DNA of 23,478 nucleotides from Treponema sp. UBA937 (GCA_002293455.1 DBDH01000073.1:1-23478), one strand, 5' to 3'. Positions 1-7,253 are shown, counted from the first letter of the stretch. Program-made: numbers and translations. Notes: generated by a model from the letters alone, not told the origin.

Positions 1-59
1 TAACTCTCCCTTTTCGGAGGGGACTCAATTTAGAATTGCTGAATATTTCATCCAGATTA

Positions 60-89
60 TTGACTAAGCCGCCCTTTTTGTTGTATTAA
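60..89 (+). promoter_or_regulatory. Candidate sigma-70 promoter for the rpsP operon
   Basis: TTGACT at 60-65 matches the -35 consensus in five of six bases. It is followed after 18 nt by TATTAA at 84-89, a weaker -10. Transcription would start near 96, just before the foldable leader. Bases 1-59 hold no gene that I can support, only a short CTCC/GGAG hairpin near the left edge. Confidence 0.45.
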
Positions 90-103
90 TAGATTTTACC
101 ACG

Positions 104-158
104 CACAATCGGGTTTTTGTCCGATCCCCGGCATTGTGAAAATTGCAGTTAATCGGAC
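104..158 (+). promoter_or_regulatory. Predicted H-type pseudoknot in the rpsP leader
   Basis: CACAATCGGG (104-113) pairs with CCCG plus ATTGTG (127-130 and 133-138), leaving a two-base bulge. The loop contains GTCCGAT (119-125), which is perfectly complementary to ATCGGAC (152-158) downstream. Together they make an H-type pseudoknot ending about 20 nt before the Shine-Dalgarno of rpsP. Leaders of this form control several ribosomal-protein operons, such as S15 and S4 in E. coli. The regulatory role here is inferred. Confidence 0.5.
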
Positions 159-189
159 TTCCGTCAAGGAACAGTTCAGGAGGATTTTG

Positions 190-438
190 ATGAGCGCAAG
201 AATCAGGCTTAAGAAGTTTGGAACCAAAAAACGTCCCTATTACCGCATTGTTGTCATGGACAACCGGGCTCCCAGGGACGGAAAAACCATCGATGAGCTT
301 GGATATTATCACCCTATCGAAGCGGAAGGTAAACAGATCGCCTTTAATGCTGAAAAAGTAAAAACTTGGCTTGCCAACGGCGCCACAGCCAGCGATACGG
401 TGAAAAAAATCCTTAACAAAGAACATATTTCCCTCTAA
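190..438 (+). CDS. rpsP: 30S ribosomal protein S16
   Basis: This is small-subunit ribosomal protein S16, which helps fold the 5' domain of 16S rRNA. The 82-residue product begins MSARIRLKKFGTKKRPYYRI, the characteristic S16 start, and carries the usual DNRAPRDGK and ELGYYHP segments. The length fits the family. The same frame opens upstream at 136, but the start at 190 is chosen because a strong CAGGAGG lies just before it (177-183) and because S16 proteins begin at this point. It is the first gene of a long + strand operon in the order rpsP, KH protein, rimM, trmD, rplS, familiar from Firmicutes and spirochaetes. The leader may form a pseudoknot. Confidence 0.97.
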   Translation: MSARIRLKKFGTKKRPYYRIVVMDNRAPRDGKTIDELGYYHPIEAEGKQIAFNAEKVKTWLANGATASDTVKKILNKEHISL

Positions 439-522
439 TTTTTAGTTTTTTGGGTTTTGTTTATAATTCCCCGGGAGAGGTGTTTCCGGAAGGTAAAAGT
501 CTGATAATGAGGGGAGAGAACA

Positions 523-756
523 ATGGAAAAAGATTTAGTTGAATATATCGTAAAATCACTGGTTGATGATCCATCGGCGGTATCTGTGAATGTTATCGAA
601 GGTGAAAAATCAACTATTTTGGAACTAAGGGTCGCATCGGAAGATATTGGCAAGGTTATCGGGAAACACGGCCGCATTGCCAAGGCAATCAGAACGGTCC
701 TTCAAGCGGCAACCGCCAGAGACGGAAAACGTACTGTCCTGGAGATTTTAGACTAA
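523..756 (+). CDS. khpA: KH-domain RNA-binding protein (KhpA/YlqC family)
   Basis: This is a small single KH-domain protein of 77 residues, the usual size for the KhpA/YlqC family. The nucleic-acid-binding GxxG loop is visible as IGKHGR after the helix EDIGKV, about residues 44-53, and is followed by the helix IAKAIRTVLQAA. KhpA proteins bind RNA, and in streptococci KhpA pairs with KhpB to affect cell division and elongation. The gene has a GGGGAGAG ribosome-binding site at 511-518 and sits between rpsP and rimM, its conserved place. The 84-nt gap from rpsP is one of the larger gaps in this operon. I see no anomaly. Confidence 0.93.
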   Translation: MEKDLVEYIVKSLVDDPSAVSVNVIEGEKSTILELRVASEDIGKVIGKHGRIAKAIRTVLQAATARDGKRTVLEILD

Positions 757-768
757 GGCTGATCGTCC

Positions 769-1281
769 TTGACCGAACAATTTGTTGCCGGGATCGCGGC
801 GTCGCCCCACGGGATAAAAGGTTTTCTAAAGATTCGCCCGCTTTCCGGTGAGGCGGATCATTTATTGGCCTTGGAATCCGTTCGGATCCGGCAGGGAACC
901 AAAGAAAAAGTCTACATTATCGAGGAATCGCAGGAAGCCGCTTCCATCGTGTTGATGAAGTTCCAGGGGATCGATAATCCTGAAGACGCGAAAAAGCTTA
1001 CGGGCGGCGAACTTCTTGTTGACCGGAGCCAGGCGGCGCCTTTACAGGATGATGAATACTACATCGAAGATTTAAAAGGAATAAGGGTTTTCCTGGGCGA
1101 TTTTGCAGGCAACGAGCTGGGAGAAATCACCGACATATTGGAAGGCGGCGGCGGGGAACTGGTTGAAATCCGGCTGAAATCCGGTGAAAAAAAACTCGTT
1201 CCCTTCAGAAATGAGTTTTTCGGCAAGATCGATCCGGAAAACCAACGGGCTGTGTTGCTATCGGACTGGATTCTGGAATGA
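769..1281 (+). CDS. rimM: Ribosome maturation factor RimM
   Basis: RimM helps assemble the 3' domain of the 30S subunit by binding ribosomal protein S19. The 170-residue protein has the N-terminal RimM beta-barrel with ASPHGIKGFLKIRPLS at about residues 11-26. Its C-terminal PRC-like domain includes YYIEDLKGIRVF and LVPFRNEFFGKID. The start is a TTG at 769, because that is where RimM homology begins; a weak AAGG (755-758) lies upstream and only 12 nt separate it from the KH gene. The stop overlaps the trmD start by four bases (ATGA), which implies translational coupling with the tRNA methyltransferase. Confidence 0.95.
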   Translation: MTEQFVAGIAASPHGIKGFLKIRPLSGEADHLLALESVRIRQGTKEKVYIIEESQEAASIVLMKFQGIDNPEDAKKLTGGELLVDRSQAAPLQDDEYYIEDLKGIRVFLGDFAGNELGEITDILEGGGGELVEIRLKSGEKKLVPFRNEFFGKIDPENQRAVLLSDWILE

Positions 1282-2090
1282 AGTATACGGTACTGACCTT
1301 GTTTCCGGAAATTGTAAACGCCTTTTTTGAAACTTCGATTATGGCAAAAGCCGTGAACCGGGAAATTGTGCGGTATCAAACGGTTAATATCCGGGATTTT
1401 GCCTCGGATAAACATCATACCTGCGATGATGCGCCTTACGGCGGCGGAGCCGGTATGCTGATGATTCCGCAGCCTTTGGGAAGCGCGCTTGAGGCAGCCG
1501 GGGTTGTGAAGCATCATGCCGGTGAGGCGGAAAGCCCTAACAAGAAGCGGGTAATATATCTTTCCCCGTCGGGGAAGCCGTTTACTCAGGCCTTGGCGCA
1601 GAAACTAGCGAACGAAGACGAACTTGTTCTTATTTGCGGCAGGTACGAAGGCATCGATCAGCGGATTATCGATCTGTATGTGGATGATGAAATTTCCATC
1701 GGCGATTATGTGATTTCGTCCGGCGAAACAGCCGCTCTCGTGGTGATTGACGCCACCTACCGGCTCGTGAACAGCGTAATTACCGCGGAATCTTTGGAAG
1801 AAGAAAGTTTTTCAGGCGGATTACTGGAATATCCCCAGTATACACGCCCCGAAATTTATGATAGTATGCAAGTCCCGGATGTTTTGCTTTCGGGGCACCA
1901 TAAAAACATACGCCGATGGCGGCTTGCGAAGCAAGTTGAGAAAACCCTTTCTGTAAGACCAGATCTTGTTCAAAAGGGTTTGGAATCAGGGCTTTTTGAC
2001 GCTGAAACGCGTAAACTTATAGAGGAAATGAAGGATTCTTTTCCCGGCACATTGCCGCAAAATGGGAAGAGTTCCGAGGGGGAGAGATGA
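1278..2090 (+). CDS. trmD: tRNA (guanine-37-N1)-methyltransferase TrmD
   Basis: TrmD uses S-adenosylmethionine to methylate G37 next to the anticodon, preventing +1 frameshifting. The 270-residue protein carries the TrmD motifs in order: YTVLTLFPEIV at the N terminus, DAPYGGGAGMLMIPQPL, YLSPSGKPFTQ, LICGRYEGIDQRI and EISIGDYVISSGE. The last three form the SPOUT trefoil-knot SAM site. The helical C-terminal part with RRWRLAKQVEKT recognises the tRNA. It overlaps both neighbours by ATGA junctions, rimM upstream and rplS downstream. Its length is slightly above the E. coli protein (about 255). Confidence 0.98.
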   Translation: MKYTVLTLFPEIVNAFFETSIMAKAVNREIVRYQTVNIRDFASDKHHTCDDAPYGGGAGMLMIPQPLGSALEAAGVVKHHAGEAESPNKKRVIYLSPSGKPFTQALAQKLANEDELVLICGRYEGIDQRIIDLYVDDEISIGDYVISSGETAALVVIDATYRLVNSVITAESLEEESFSGGLLEYPQYTRPEIYDSMQVPDVLLSGHHKNIRRWRLAKQVEKTLSVRPDLVQKGLESGLFDAETRKLIEEMKDSFPGTLPQNGKSSEGER

Positions 2091-2488
2091 ACGAAATCAG
2101 GGCAATTGAAGCTTCCCAGATGAAAAATGAACCGGATAATTTTAAAGTCGGCGATACGGTAAAAGTCCACTTCAAGATTGTCGAAGGCAAAAACGAACGT
2201 ATCCAGATTTACGAAGGTCTCGTCATTGCCATGAAGAATTCCCGTGTGGGAAAAACCTTTATCGTCCGGAAAAATTCCTACGGCGTCGGCGTTGAAAGGG
2301 TATTCCCTTTCCATTCACCGCGGATTGCCAAGGTTGAAGTAGTCCGGCCCGGTAAAGTCCGCAGGGCAAAACTGTATTATATCCGCGGTAAAATCGGTAA
2401 GAGCGCCAAGATTAAGGAACTCATCGTTAAAAAGGGTTCTAAAGCGCAAAAAGCTGCCGCCGCGGCAGAAACCGCAAATAATTCTTAA
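2087..2488 (+). CDS. rplS: 50S ribosomal protein L19
   Basis: L19 sits at the 30S-50S interface near the aminoacyl-tRNA site. The 133-residue product contains the L19 signatures FKVGDTVKVHFKIVEGKNER, the IQIYEGLVIA segment, VGVERVFPFHSPRIAKVEV and KLYYIRGKIGKSAKIKE. It is a little longer than the roughly 115-residue E. coli protein because of an alanine-rich C-terminal tail. The start overlaps trmD by ATGA, with GGGGAGAG just upstream inside trmD. The stop codon lies inside a perfect 15-bp inverted repeat. Confidence 0.98.
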   Translation: MNEIRAIEASQMKNEPDNFKVGDTVKVHFKIVEGKNERIQIYEGLVIAMKNSRVGKTFIVRKNSYGVGVERVFPFHSPRIAKVEVVRPGKVRRAKLYYIRGKIGKSAKIKELIVKKGSKAQKAAAAAETANNS

Positions 2489-2512
2489 AAACTTGATAAG
2501 TTTTTAAGAATT
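2480..2512 (+). repeat. Perfect 15-bp inverted repeat over the rplS stop codon
   Basis: AATTCTTAAAAACTT (2480-2494) and its exact reverse complement (2498-2512) flank a GAT loop. The rplS stop TAA is at 2486-2488, so translation runs into the structure. No T-run follows, so it is not a standard intrinsic terminator. It could act as an attenuator, an mRNA 3'-end stabiliser or a protein-binding palindrome. Confidence 0.8.
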
Positions 2513-2531
2513 ACGCTAGCCGAGGCCAGAT

Positions 2532-3584
2532 GTGAGGCTTCTGCCTCCGGATTTATCCAGTGTTATAAGGGCGAAACTTTCGGGTTCGCCCTCAAATTTG
2601 GCCGGAATATCAGGTAAATCTGACGATTTACATAAATCCGCGAGTTTGCCTAAATCCGCGGATTTTGTTAATCAATTTTCTCTTTCAGGGCTCCATAATG
2701 CAAGTCAGGAATATAGCGGTGATGTGCCGTTACCTCATCTTCTCTCAAAATCCGGTCAAACCGCGGGGCAGATTGCGGCTCTATTAGAGTTATTGGGTCT
2801 TCCTCAAGACGCGCTTTCATCATCAATTGTTTCTTTTTTTACGTTTTTTTCTCTTCCGCTGGACGCTCAGATTTTAAAGCAAATCCGCCGGGAAGTTTTG
2901 GCAAATACATTACCGAATTCATCAAGATCTGCGGATTCAACGGCTTTAGCCGCAAGCGCGGCTTTTGATAAAGGCGTGAATCTAAGCGATGAAGCGCTCA
3001 AAGAATATGCCGCCGCCATTGACCCCGCGGGACACGGAGACGCGCATTCAGACGGCGGCGGAGCCGATTCCGGACAAGCGAGTCAGCACAATCAACACAG
3101 AGGAAACGGCGGCGAAGATGAAAACACACCGCTGCCAGATGACATAAAAAATCTGATGGATGAAATTGATACAGACGGCAGCCTTTTGGGCTATTTGAAC
3201 AAAATTCCCGGAAAAAACGGCCGGCATTGGATTGTTTTGCCTTTTAATTTCACTTCCGGGACCATCGAATTCAGTGTTTCACTCCGTATTTTAATCGGTA
3301 CAAAAGATATTCTGCATCATTATGTAGAACGATTAGCTTTGGATGTGCTTGCGGGGGACCGCCGATGGTTTTTCCTCATGTTAAGAGAAAAGGACGCTTC
3401 TTACAGCGGAAAGATTGCTATCAGCCCGGAACCGCAAAAAACGGAACAATCAATGGTATTGCGTGAACTTGAGGAAATATTAGGAAATTTTGTTTCAAAT
3501 ATTAGCTTTATGGATGAAAATGCTCTATTATTTTTTATGGACAGCAGAAATAATGAGATTATTTCAGTGAATGAAGAGGCATAA
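2532..3584 (+). CDS. Uncharacterised protein, FliK/YlqG-like
   Basis: I do not firmly recognise this 350-residue protein. The first 130 residues are serine- and leucine-rich. Residues about 165-200 form a hydrophilic linker rich in G, H, D and Q. The C-terminal 150 residues look like a compact domain with HWIVLPFNFTSGTIEFSVS followed by amphipathic strands. A disordered N-terminal half plus a globular C-terminal domain is the layout of flagellar hook-length proteins (FliK). A next gene encoding an FlhB C-domain matches the ylqG-ylqH pair near rplS in Bacillus. The assignment rests mainly on that context. The GTG start at 2532 has GAGG six bases upstream (2522-2525). The stop abuts the next ATG. 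No signal peptide is seen. Confidence 0.6.
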   Translation: MRLLPPDLSSVIRAKLSGSPSNLAGISGKSDDLHKSASLPKSADFVNQFSLSGLHNASQEYSGDVPLPHLLSKSGQTAGQIAALLELLGLPQDALSSSIVSFFTFFSLPLDAQILKQIRREVLANTLPNSSRSADSTALAASAAFDKGVNLSDEALKEYAAAIDPAGHGDAHSDGGGADSGQASQHNQHRGNGGEDENTPLPDDIKNLMDEIDTDGSLLGYLNKIPGKNGRHWIVLPFNFTSGTIEFSVSLRILIGTKDILHHYVERLALDVLAGDRRWFFLMLREKDASYSGKIAISPEPQKTEQSMVLRELEEILGNFVSNISFMDENALLFFMDSRNNEIISVNEEA

Positions 3585-3848
3585 ATGGAAATTCGAAAGA
3601 AAACAGCTTCCGCAATTGCCTACAATCCCGATCTTCCGGCTCCTCAAGTAATTGCCCAAGGCCGCGGGCGGGATGCGGAACATATTCTGGAGGAAGCAAA
3701 AAGAGCAGGAATCAACATTGTTGAAGATCCATCTTTGGCAGCACTACTTGAAACTAACACAAAAGTAGGCGATTATATACCGGAATGGTGTTGGGAGGCT
3801 GTCGCTCGTATACTTGCCTTGGTATTGAAAAAGGAAAGAAGTCTATGA
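3585..3848 (+). CDS. FlhB C-terminal-domain-like protein (YlqH/FlhX type)
   Basis: This 87-residue protein corresponds only to the cytoplasmic C-terminal domain of FlhB, the flagellar export switch. It has no membrane segments. Matching features are the strand ASAIAYNPDLPAPQVIAQGR, the helix EHILEEAKRAGINIVEDPSL, and the ending GDYIPEWCWEAVARILALVL, typical of FlhB/YscU proteins. The autocleavage NPTH motif of true FlhB is replaced by NPDLP, so self-cleavage is not expected. It starts directly after the stop of the FliK-like gene and overlaps the HD-GYP gene by ATGA. By family knowledge, such stand-alone paralogues can partly replace the FlhB C-domain. The function here is inferred. Confidence 0.85.
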   Translation: MEIRKKTASAIAYNPDLPAPQVIAQGRGRDAEHILEEAKRAGINIVEDPSLAALLETNTKVGDYIPEWCWEAVARILALVLKKERSL

Positions 3849-5032
3849 AGAAAATACCCACAAATTCCCTTAGAGCTGGTTTGGCATTTACAGAACCTGT
3901 TTACATAGAAGGAAACAGCCTTCTTGTGCCTGCGGGAATCGCTATCAAGAAAAAGGATTTGGTTCGTCTTAATTCCTGGGGGATTGATACTGTTTACACC
4001 GACGGCAGTATAATTACCGAACAGCCAAAAAATAAAGCCGCGGATAATGAACCGGAAAAAAAAGGCAGCATTTTTGATTCAGAAGATAAGAAAGACAAAA
4101 GCATTCTTTCCCTTGCCGATGTCCAGGAAAATAAAGGTACTTATAGGATTTATATCGATTTAATCGAAAAAGTAGACGGTATTTTTTCTAATATTGCGTC
4201 CGGTATTCCGGTAGAAGTCCGTTCCATTGATAATATCGCCGGAAGTATGGTTCACGCGGTCAGAGAACAGCACGACCAAATTGTCGGTTTTATTTTGGGC
4301 GGTGAAGTCAGCGGATACGAATTGGCAAAAAGTTCTGTCAACAGCGCTATTCTATCGGCCTTGATTGCTATTGAAATGAAACTTCCCAATCACAAAGTGA
4401 TACAGATTACAACTGGGGCGCTGCTCCACGATGCCGGGATGCTTCGGCTTCCAAAAGATATTCTGGAAAAAAAGGGCAATCTTTCCGAAGCGGAAGTTCA
4501 GCGAATGCAGGCTCATCCCCTGTACACCTATAAAATCATCTGCAAAGAGTTTTTGTATCCGGAAGATGTGGGATTGGTGGCGCTTCAACACCATGAACGC
4601 TGGAACGGCGAAGGGTATCCCCGGCGCGTAGCGGGTGCGGAAATTGATATCGGCGCCAGAATTGTTTCCGTGGCGGACGCTTTTGAAGCTATGGTAAGCG
4701 AAAAATCCTATCGTAATTCAATGATGGGATACCAGGCTATGAAAAACCTGTTATCCGATAATTCCCGCCGCTTTGATCCTGATGTGTTAAAGGCGTTCAT
4801 CCGTATCATGGGGATTTATCCTATCGGTTCTATCATTTTGCTGAACAACGGGGCAATTGCCCGTGTCGTGGAAGTGCATAAAGACGCGCCGCTGCGTCCG
4901 TCAATCAGGGTTCTTATTGACGAATTTGGTAAGGTTTACAAGAAGGATGAAGGCGATTTAATCGATCTGCTCACAGAAAAGAGTCTTTTTATCGCGAGGG
5001 CTTTGGATCCAAAGGAAATAAGCAAAAAGTAG
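3845..5032 (+). CDS. HD-GYP domain protein, candidate cyclic-di-GMP phosphodiesterase
   Basis: HD-GYP enzymes hydrolyse cyclic di-GMP to GMP. The protein is 395 residues when started at 3845, where the ATG overlaps the preceding stop and GGAAAG lies upstream. The N-terminal 130 residues are not recognised. The HD-GYP domain spans about 140-320 and shows HD at 195-196, the later MQAHP histidine, HHERWNGEGYP with an intact GYP motif, and VADAFEAM. Two departures are visible. The usual ExxxH metal-ligand pair reads E159-LAK-S163, and the lysine after HDxG is methionine. The residual C-terminal 75 residues form a small beta-rich region. Activity may be altered. A diguanylate cyclase lies 1 kb downstream in the same gene train. 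Confidence 0.9.
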   Translation: MKKIPTNSLRAGLAFTEPVYIEGNSLLVPAGIAIKKKDLVRLNSWGIDTVYTDGSIITEQPKNKAADNEPEKKGSIFDSEDKKDKSILSLADVQENKGTYRIYIDLIEKVDGIFSNIASGIPVEVRSIDNIAGSMVHAVREQHDQIVGFILGGEVSGYELAKSSVNSAILSALIAIEMKLPNHKVIQITTGALLHDAGMLRLPKDILEKKGNLSEAEVQRMQAHPLYTYKIICKEFLYPEDVGLVALQHHERWNGEGYPRRVAGAEIDIGARIVSVADAFEAMVSEKSYRNSMMGYQAMKNLLSDNSRRFDPDVLKAFIRIMGIYPIGSIILLNNGAIARVVEVHKDAPLRPSIRVLIDEFGKVYKKDEGDLIDLLTEKSLFIARALDPKEISKK

Positions 5033-5388
5033 TGAATAAGTCCAGTGTCGGCAAAAAAGGAGAAGACCAGGCAGTTCAATTTTTAGCTGCTAAGGGGTTT
5101 CATATTATTGAAAGGAATTATCATTCCCCTTTTGGTGAAATTGATGTTATCGGTCTGGACGGTGATGTTTTGGTATTTGCCGAAGTGAAAACCTGGTCAT
5201 CTTTTGGATTAGAGCAATTGGAACAAGGAATTAATAAGAGAAAACAGAAAAGGATTATCGAAACAGCTAAGTATTTTCTGGCAATGCATCGAAAATATAT
5301 GAGTATGGCAATGCGTTTTGATGTCGTTTTTATCAGTTCAGAAGGGATAACCCATCTCCTGTCCGCTTTTACGGAGGATCATGTATGA
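5032..5388 (+). CDS. yraN: UPF0102 family protein YraN (endonuclease-like fold)
   Basis: This belongs to the YraN family, small proteins with a restriction-endonuclease-like core. The 118-residue product shows the family layout: SVGKKGEDQAVQFLAAKGF, then RNYHSPFGEIDVIGLD, then LVFAEVKTWSS. The GE-x-D and E-x-K residues match a PD-(D/E)xK nuclease site. No cellular role is established. The GTG at 5032 overlaps the HD-GYP stop by one base (TAGTG). The YraN family often sits near trmD-rplS-rnhB clusters, which fits this location. The stop overlaps the next start by ATGA. Confidence 0.92.
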   Translation: MNKSSVGKKGEDQAVQFLAAKGFHIIERNYHSPFGEIDVIGLDGDVLVFAEVKTWSSFGLEQLEQGINKRKQKRIIETAKYFLAMHRKYMSMAMRFDVVFISSEGITHLLSAFTEDHV

Positions 5389-5588
5389 TAGATCCGGAAT
5401 ATACAAACTGTGATACAACGGTTAGGCCGGCGGCAATTGAAAATTTACGCAAAATGGTGGAGAATAGGGATTATATTGATGCCGCGATTGAACGTATTGC
5501 GCATGTTTTAAGCGATGAAATTCTCCATTATAGGAATTACAAAGAAGGAGGTCAGTACAATGAACGGTTCCGGAAGAGAAGGAAATAA
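5385..5588 (+). CDS. Small hypothetical protein, translationally coupled
   Basis: I do not recognise this 67-residue protein. It is acidic and probably helical in the middle (AAIENLRKMVENRDYIDAAI), with a basic tail (ERFRKRRK). The evidence that it is real is the GGAGG at 5373-5377 placed correctly before an ATG that overlaps the yraN stop, plus a continuous frame in a train of coupled genes. Its last 29 nt overlap the start of the next gene, so its C-terminal codons also contain that gene's ribosome-binding site. The tail may therefore be constrained by the downstream signal. Confidence 0.7.
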   Translation: MIDPEYTNCDTTVRPAAIENLRKMVENRDYIDAAIERIAHVLSDEILHYRNYKEGGQYNERFRKRRK

Positions 5589-6048
5589 TCGTCGTCGGCC
5601 ATTTAAGCGCCGGGACCGTGATGAAAACTGGTCCCGCGAAGGGCAAGACGGTAAAAAAAGAGAACATCAGCCCAGATACGACAAGCAAAAAGGAATTATT
5701 GTAGAACGTCCAAAATGGTCGCCGCCCACAATATCCCATGAACCATTACCGCATTTGGAGTGTTCTTGCTGCGGGAAACCCATAAAAGATATGGCTCTCG
5801 CAATGACCGAAAAATCCGGCAAAAATCCCGTGCATTTTGACTGTGCTATTGTACAAATAGTGAAAAATGAAAGATTGGAAAAAGGTGATGTTGTCACTTA
5901 TATCGGCGGAGGAAGATTTGGAGTTGTGCATTTTGACAGCCCGCATGATCATAGGAGATTTAAAATAAAAAAAATCTTTGAATATGAGGAAAAGGAGACC
6001 AGATCTGAATGGCGTACCATTCTGGCAGATCGGTATTCAACAACATAA
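5560..6048 (+). CDS. Hypothetical protein with basic N-terminus and CxxC/HxxC zinc-finger-like motif
   Basis: This 162-residue protein has no name that I recognise. Residues 1-45 are strongly charged and Arg-rich (GNNRRRPFKRRDRDENW), suggesting nucleic-acid binding or disorder. At about residues 66-95 it has CSCCGKPI followed by HFDC, a likely Cys3His-type zinc-binding knuckle. After it come the strands VVTYIGGGRFGVVHFD and a basic stretch RRFKIKKIFEY. An excellent AAGGAGGT (5545-5552) lies seven bases before the ATG at 5560, which fixes the start. It lies between yraN and the diguanylate cyclase. An RNA-binding or ribosome-linked role is possible but only inferred. Confidence 0.75.
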   Translation: MNGSGREGNNRRRPFKRRDRDENWSREGQDGKKREHQPRYDKQKGIIVERPKWSPPTISHEPLPHLECSCCGKPIKDMALAMTEKSGKNPVHFDCAIVQIVKNERLEKGDVVTYIGGGRFGVVHFDSPHDHRRFKIKKIFEYEEKETRSEWRTILADRYSTT

Positions 6049-7223
6049 TGACTGAAGAGAAAGGCGATGATTTTTTTAGCAACCCCCAAGTCCTCGATCA
6101 ATACGGCCTTTTGCAGGAAATAGGTCTTTTCAAGTACATCGATTCGTATAAAAAAGAAATCCGGAAATATCAGAATCTTCTAAAAGGCGCTACGGATATT
6201 TTCAACAGTACTACGGTTGATGATATTATGGACGCCACAGTTTTACAAATTTCCGATCAATTTTTACCTGCGTTCATCGTTTTCCTCTGGCGGCCTTTTC
6301 AAAATAAAAAAGAAGTTGTCTTTAAAGTATACAAAAATTATAAGATGATCGATTTATCTTCCATGCATATTGATTCGCTTGAACCCTTTGAAGTTTTTTT
6401 CCGGGAATATCCCAAGCCTATTAATTTTGATCTGCTTGCTTTCCAGATGGGGGATAAGAGAACAACTGATTCTTTAGAGAAAATCCACCCGGAACTGGTG
6501 GTTCCTATTTTTGGTCATTCATCGTTGTATGGTCTTATTTTGGTGGGACCAAAAATACTTTATAACGAATATACTCATGACGAATTGATTTATCTTGGCC
6601 AGTTGATGGGATTTGTTTCCCAGGCGATACAAAATCATCTTTACTATGAACATTCTGTACGGGATGTAAAAACGGGTTTATTCAATCACGGTTTTTTTAT
6701 GAGCCGGTTAAATGAAGAACTTGCCAGAACAAAGCGGGCAAATGTAGCCGCGTCAATTATTGTTGTGGATGTGGATAAATTTAAAAACTTCAATGATACT
6801 TACGGTCATCTCGCCGGGGATCGTGTTTTGGAATACATTGCTTTGGCAATAAAATCAAATATTCGGCTGGAGGATATTCCGTCTCGTTTTGGAGGTGAAG
6901 AATTTACGGTTCTGCTGCCGGATACGGGACGGGAAATGGCGTGGACGGTAGCGGAAAGATTAAGGATCGCCATTGCATCCATGCATGTGCCGTGGGAGGT
7001 TCCGCTTCCACAGGTAACCATCAGTCTTGGAATTATTACTTTTGATGACTGCACATTTTTACCTGCTGAGGAAGTGATTAAACGCGCGGATCAAGCTCTG
7101 TATCTTTCCAAAGAAAGAGGACGAAACCGGTCAACATTTTGGGGCGCGGGGCTCTTATTCAAAACGGAAGCCTATCTTCGGGAAAAACACGCACAAACGG
7201 CGAAAATAATTGCGGAGAAATAG
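6048..7223 (+). CDS. Diguanylate cyclase with N-terminal GAF-like sensor and GGDEF domain
   Basis: GGDEF proteins make cyclic di-GMP from two GTP. The 391-residue protein has an N-terminal region (about 20-200) resembling a GAF sensor, then a GGDEF domain. The active site reads RFGGEEFTVLLPDTG, with GGEEF at about 282-286. The inhibitory I-site RxxD is present as RLED exactly five residues before GGEEF, so product inhibition is expected. DVDKFKNFNDTYGHLAGD is the nucleotide- and metal-binding part. The start at 6048 overlaps the previous stop (TAATG). An ATG at 6009 with AAAGGAG 11 nt before it is an alternative that would add 13 residues. It shares the gene train with an HD-GYP protein of opposite activity. 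Confidence 0.93.
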   Translation: MTEEKGDDFFSNPQVLDQYGLLQEIGLFKYIDSYKKEIRKYQNLLKGATDIFNSTTVDDIMDATVLQISDQFLPAFIVFLWRPFQNKKEVVFKVYKNYKMIDLSSMHIDSLEPFEVFFREYPKPINFDLLAFQMGDKRTTDSLEKIHPELVVPIFGHSSLYGLILVGPKILYNEYTHDELIYLGQLMGFVSQAIQNHLYYEHSVRDVKTGLFNHGFFMSRLNEELARTKRANVAASIIVVDVDKFKNFNDTYGHLAGDRVLEYIALAIKSNIRLEDIPSRFGGEEFTVLLPDTGREMAWTVAERLRIAIASMHVPWEVPLPQVTISLGIITFDDCTFLPAEEVIKRADQALYLSKERGRNRSTFWGAGLLFKTEAYLREKHAQTAKIIAEK

Positions 7224-7253
7224 GGATTCCCTGTTTGTTAGGATAATCGTTGT

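Noticed and set aside
136..189. Upstream in-frame extension of rpsP from 136
   Set aside because: S16 proteins begin at MSARIRLKKFG, the strong ribosome-binding site is just before 190, and the extension overlaps the predicted leader structure.
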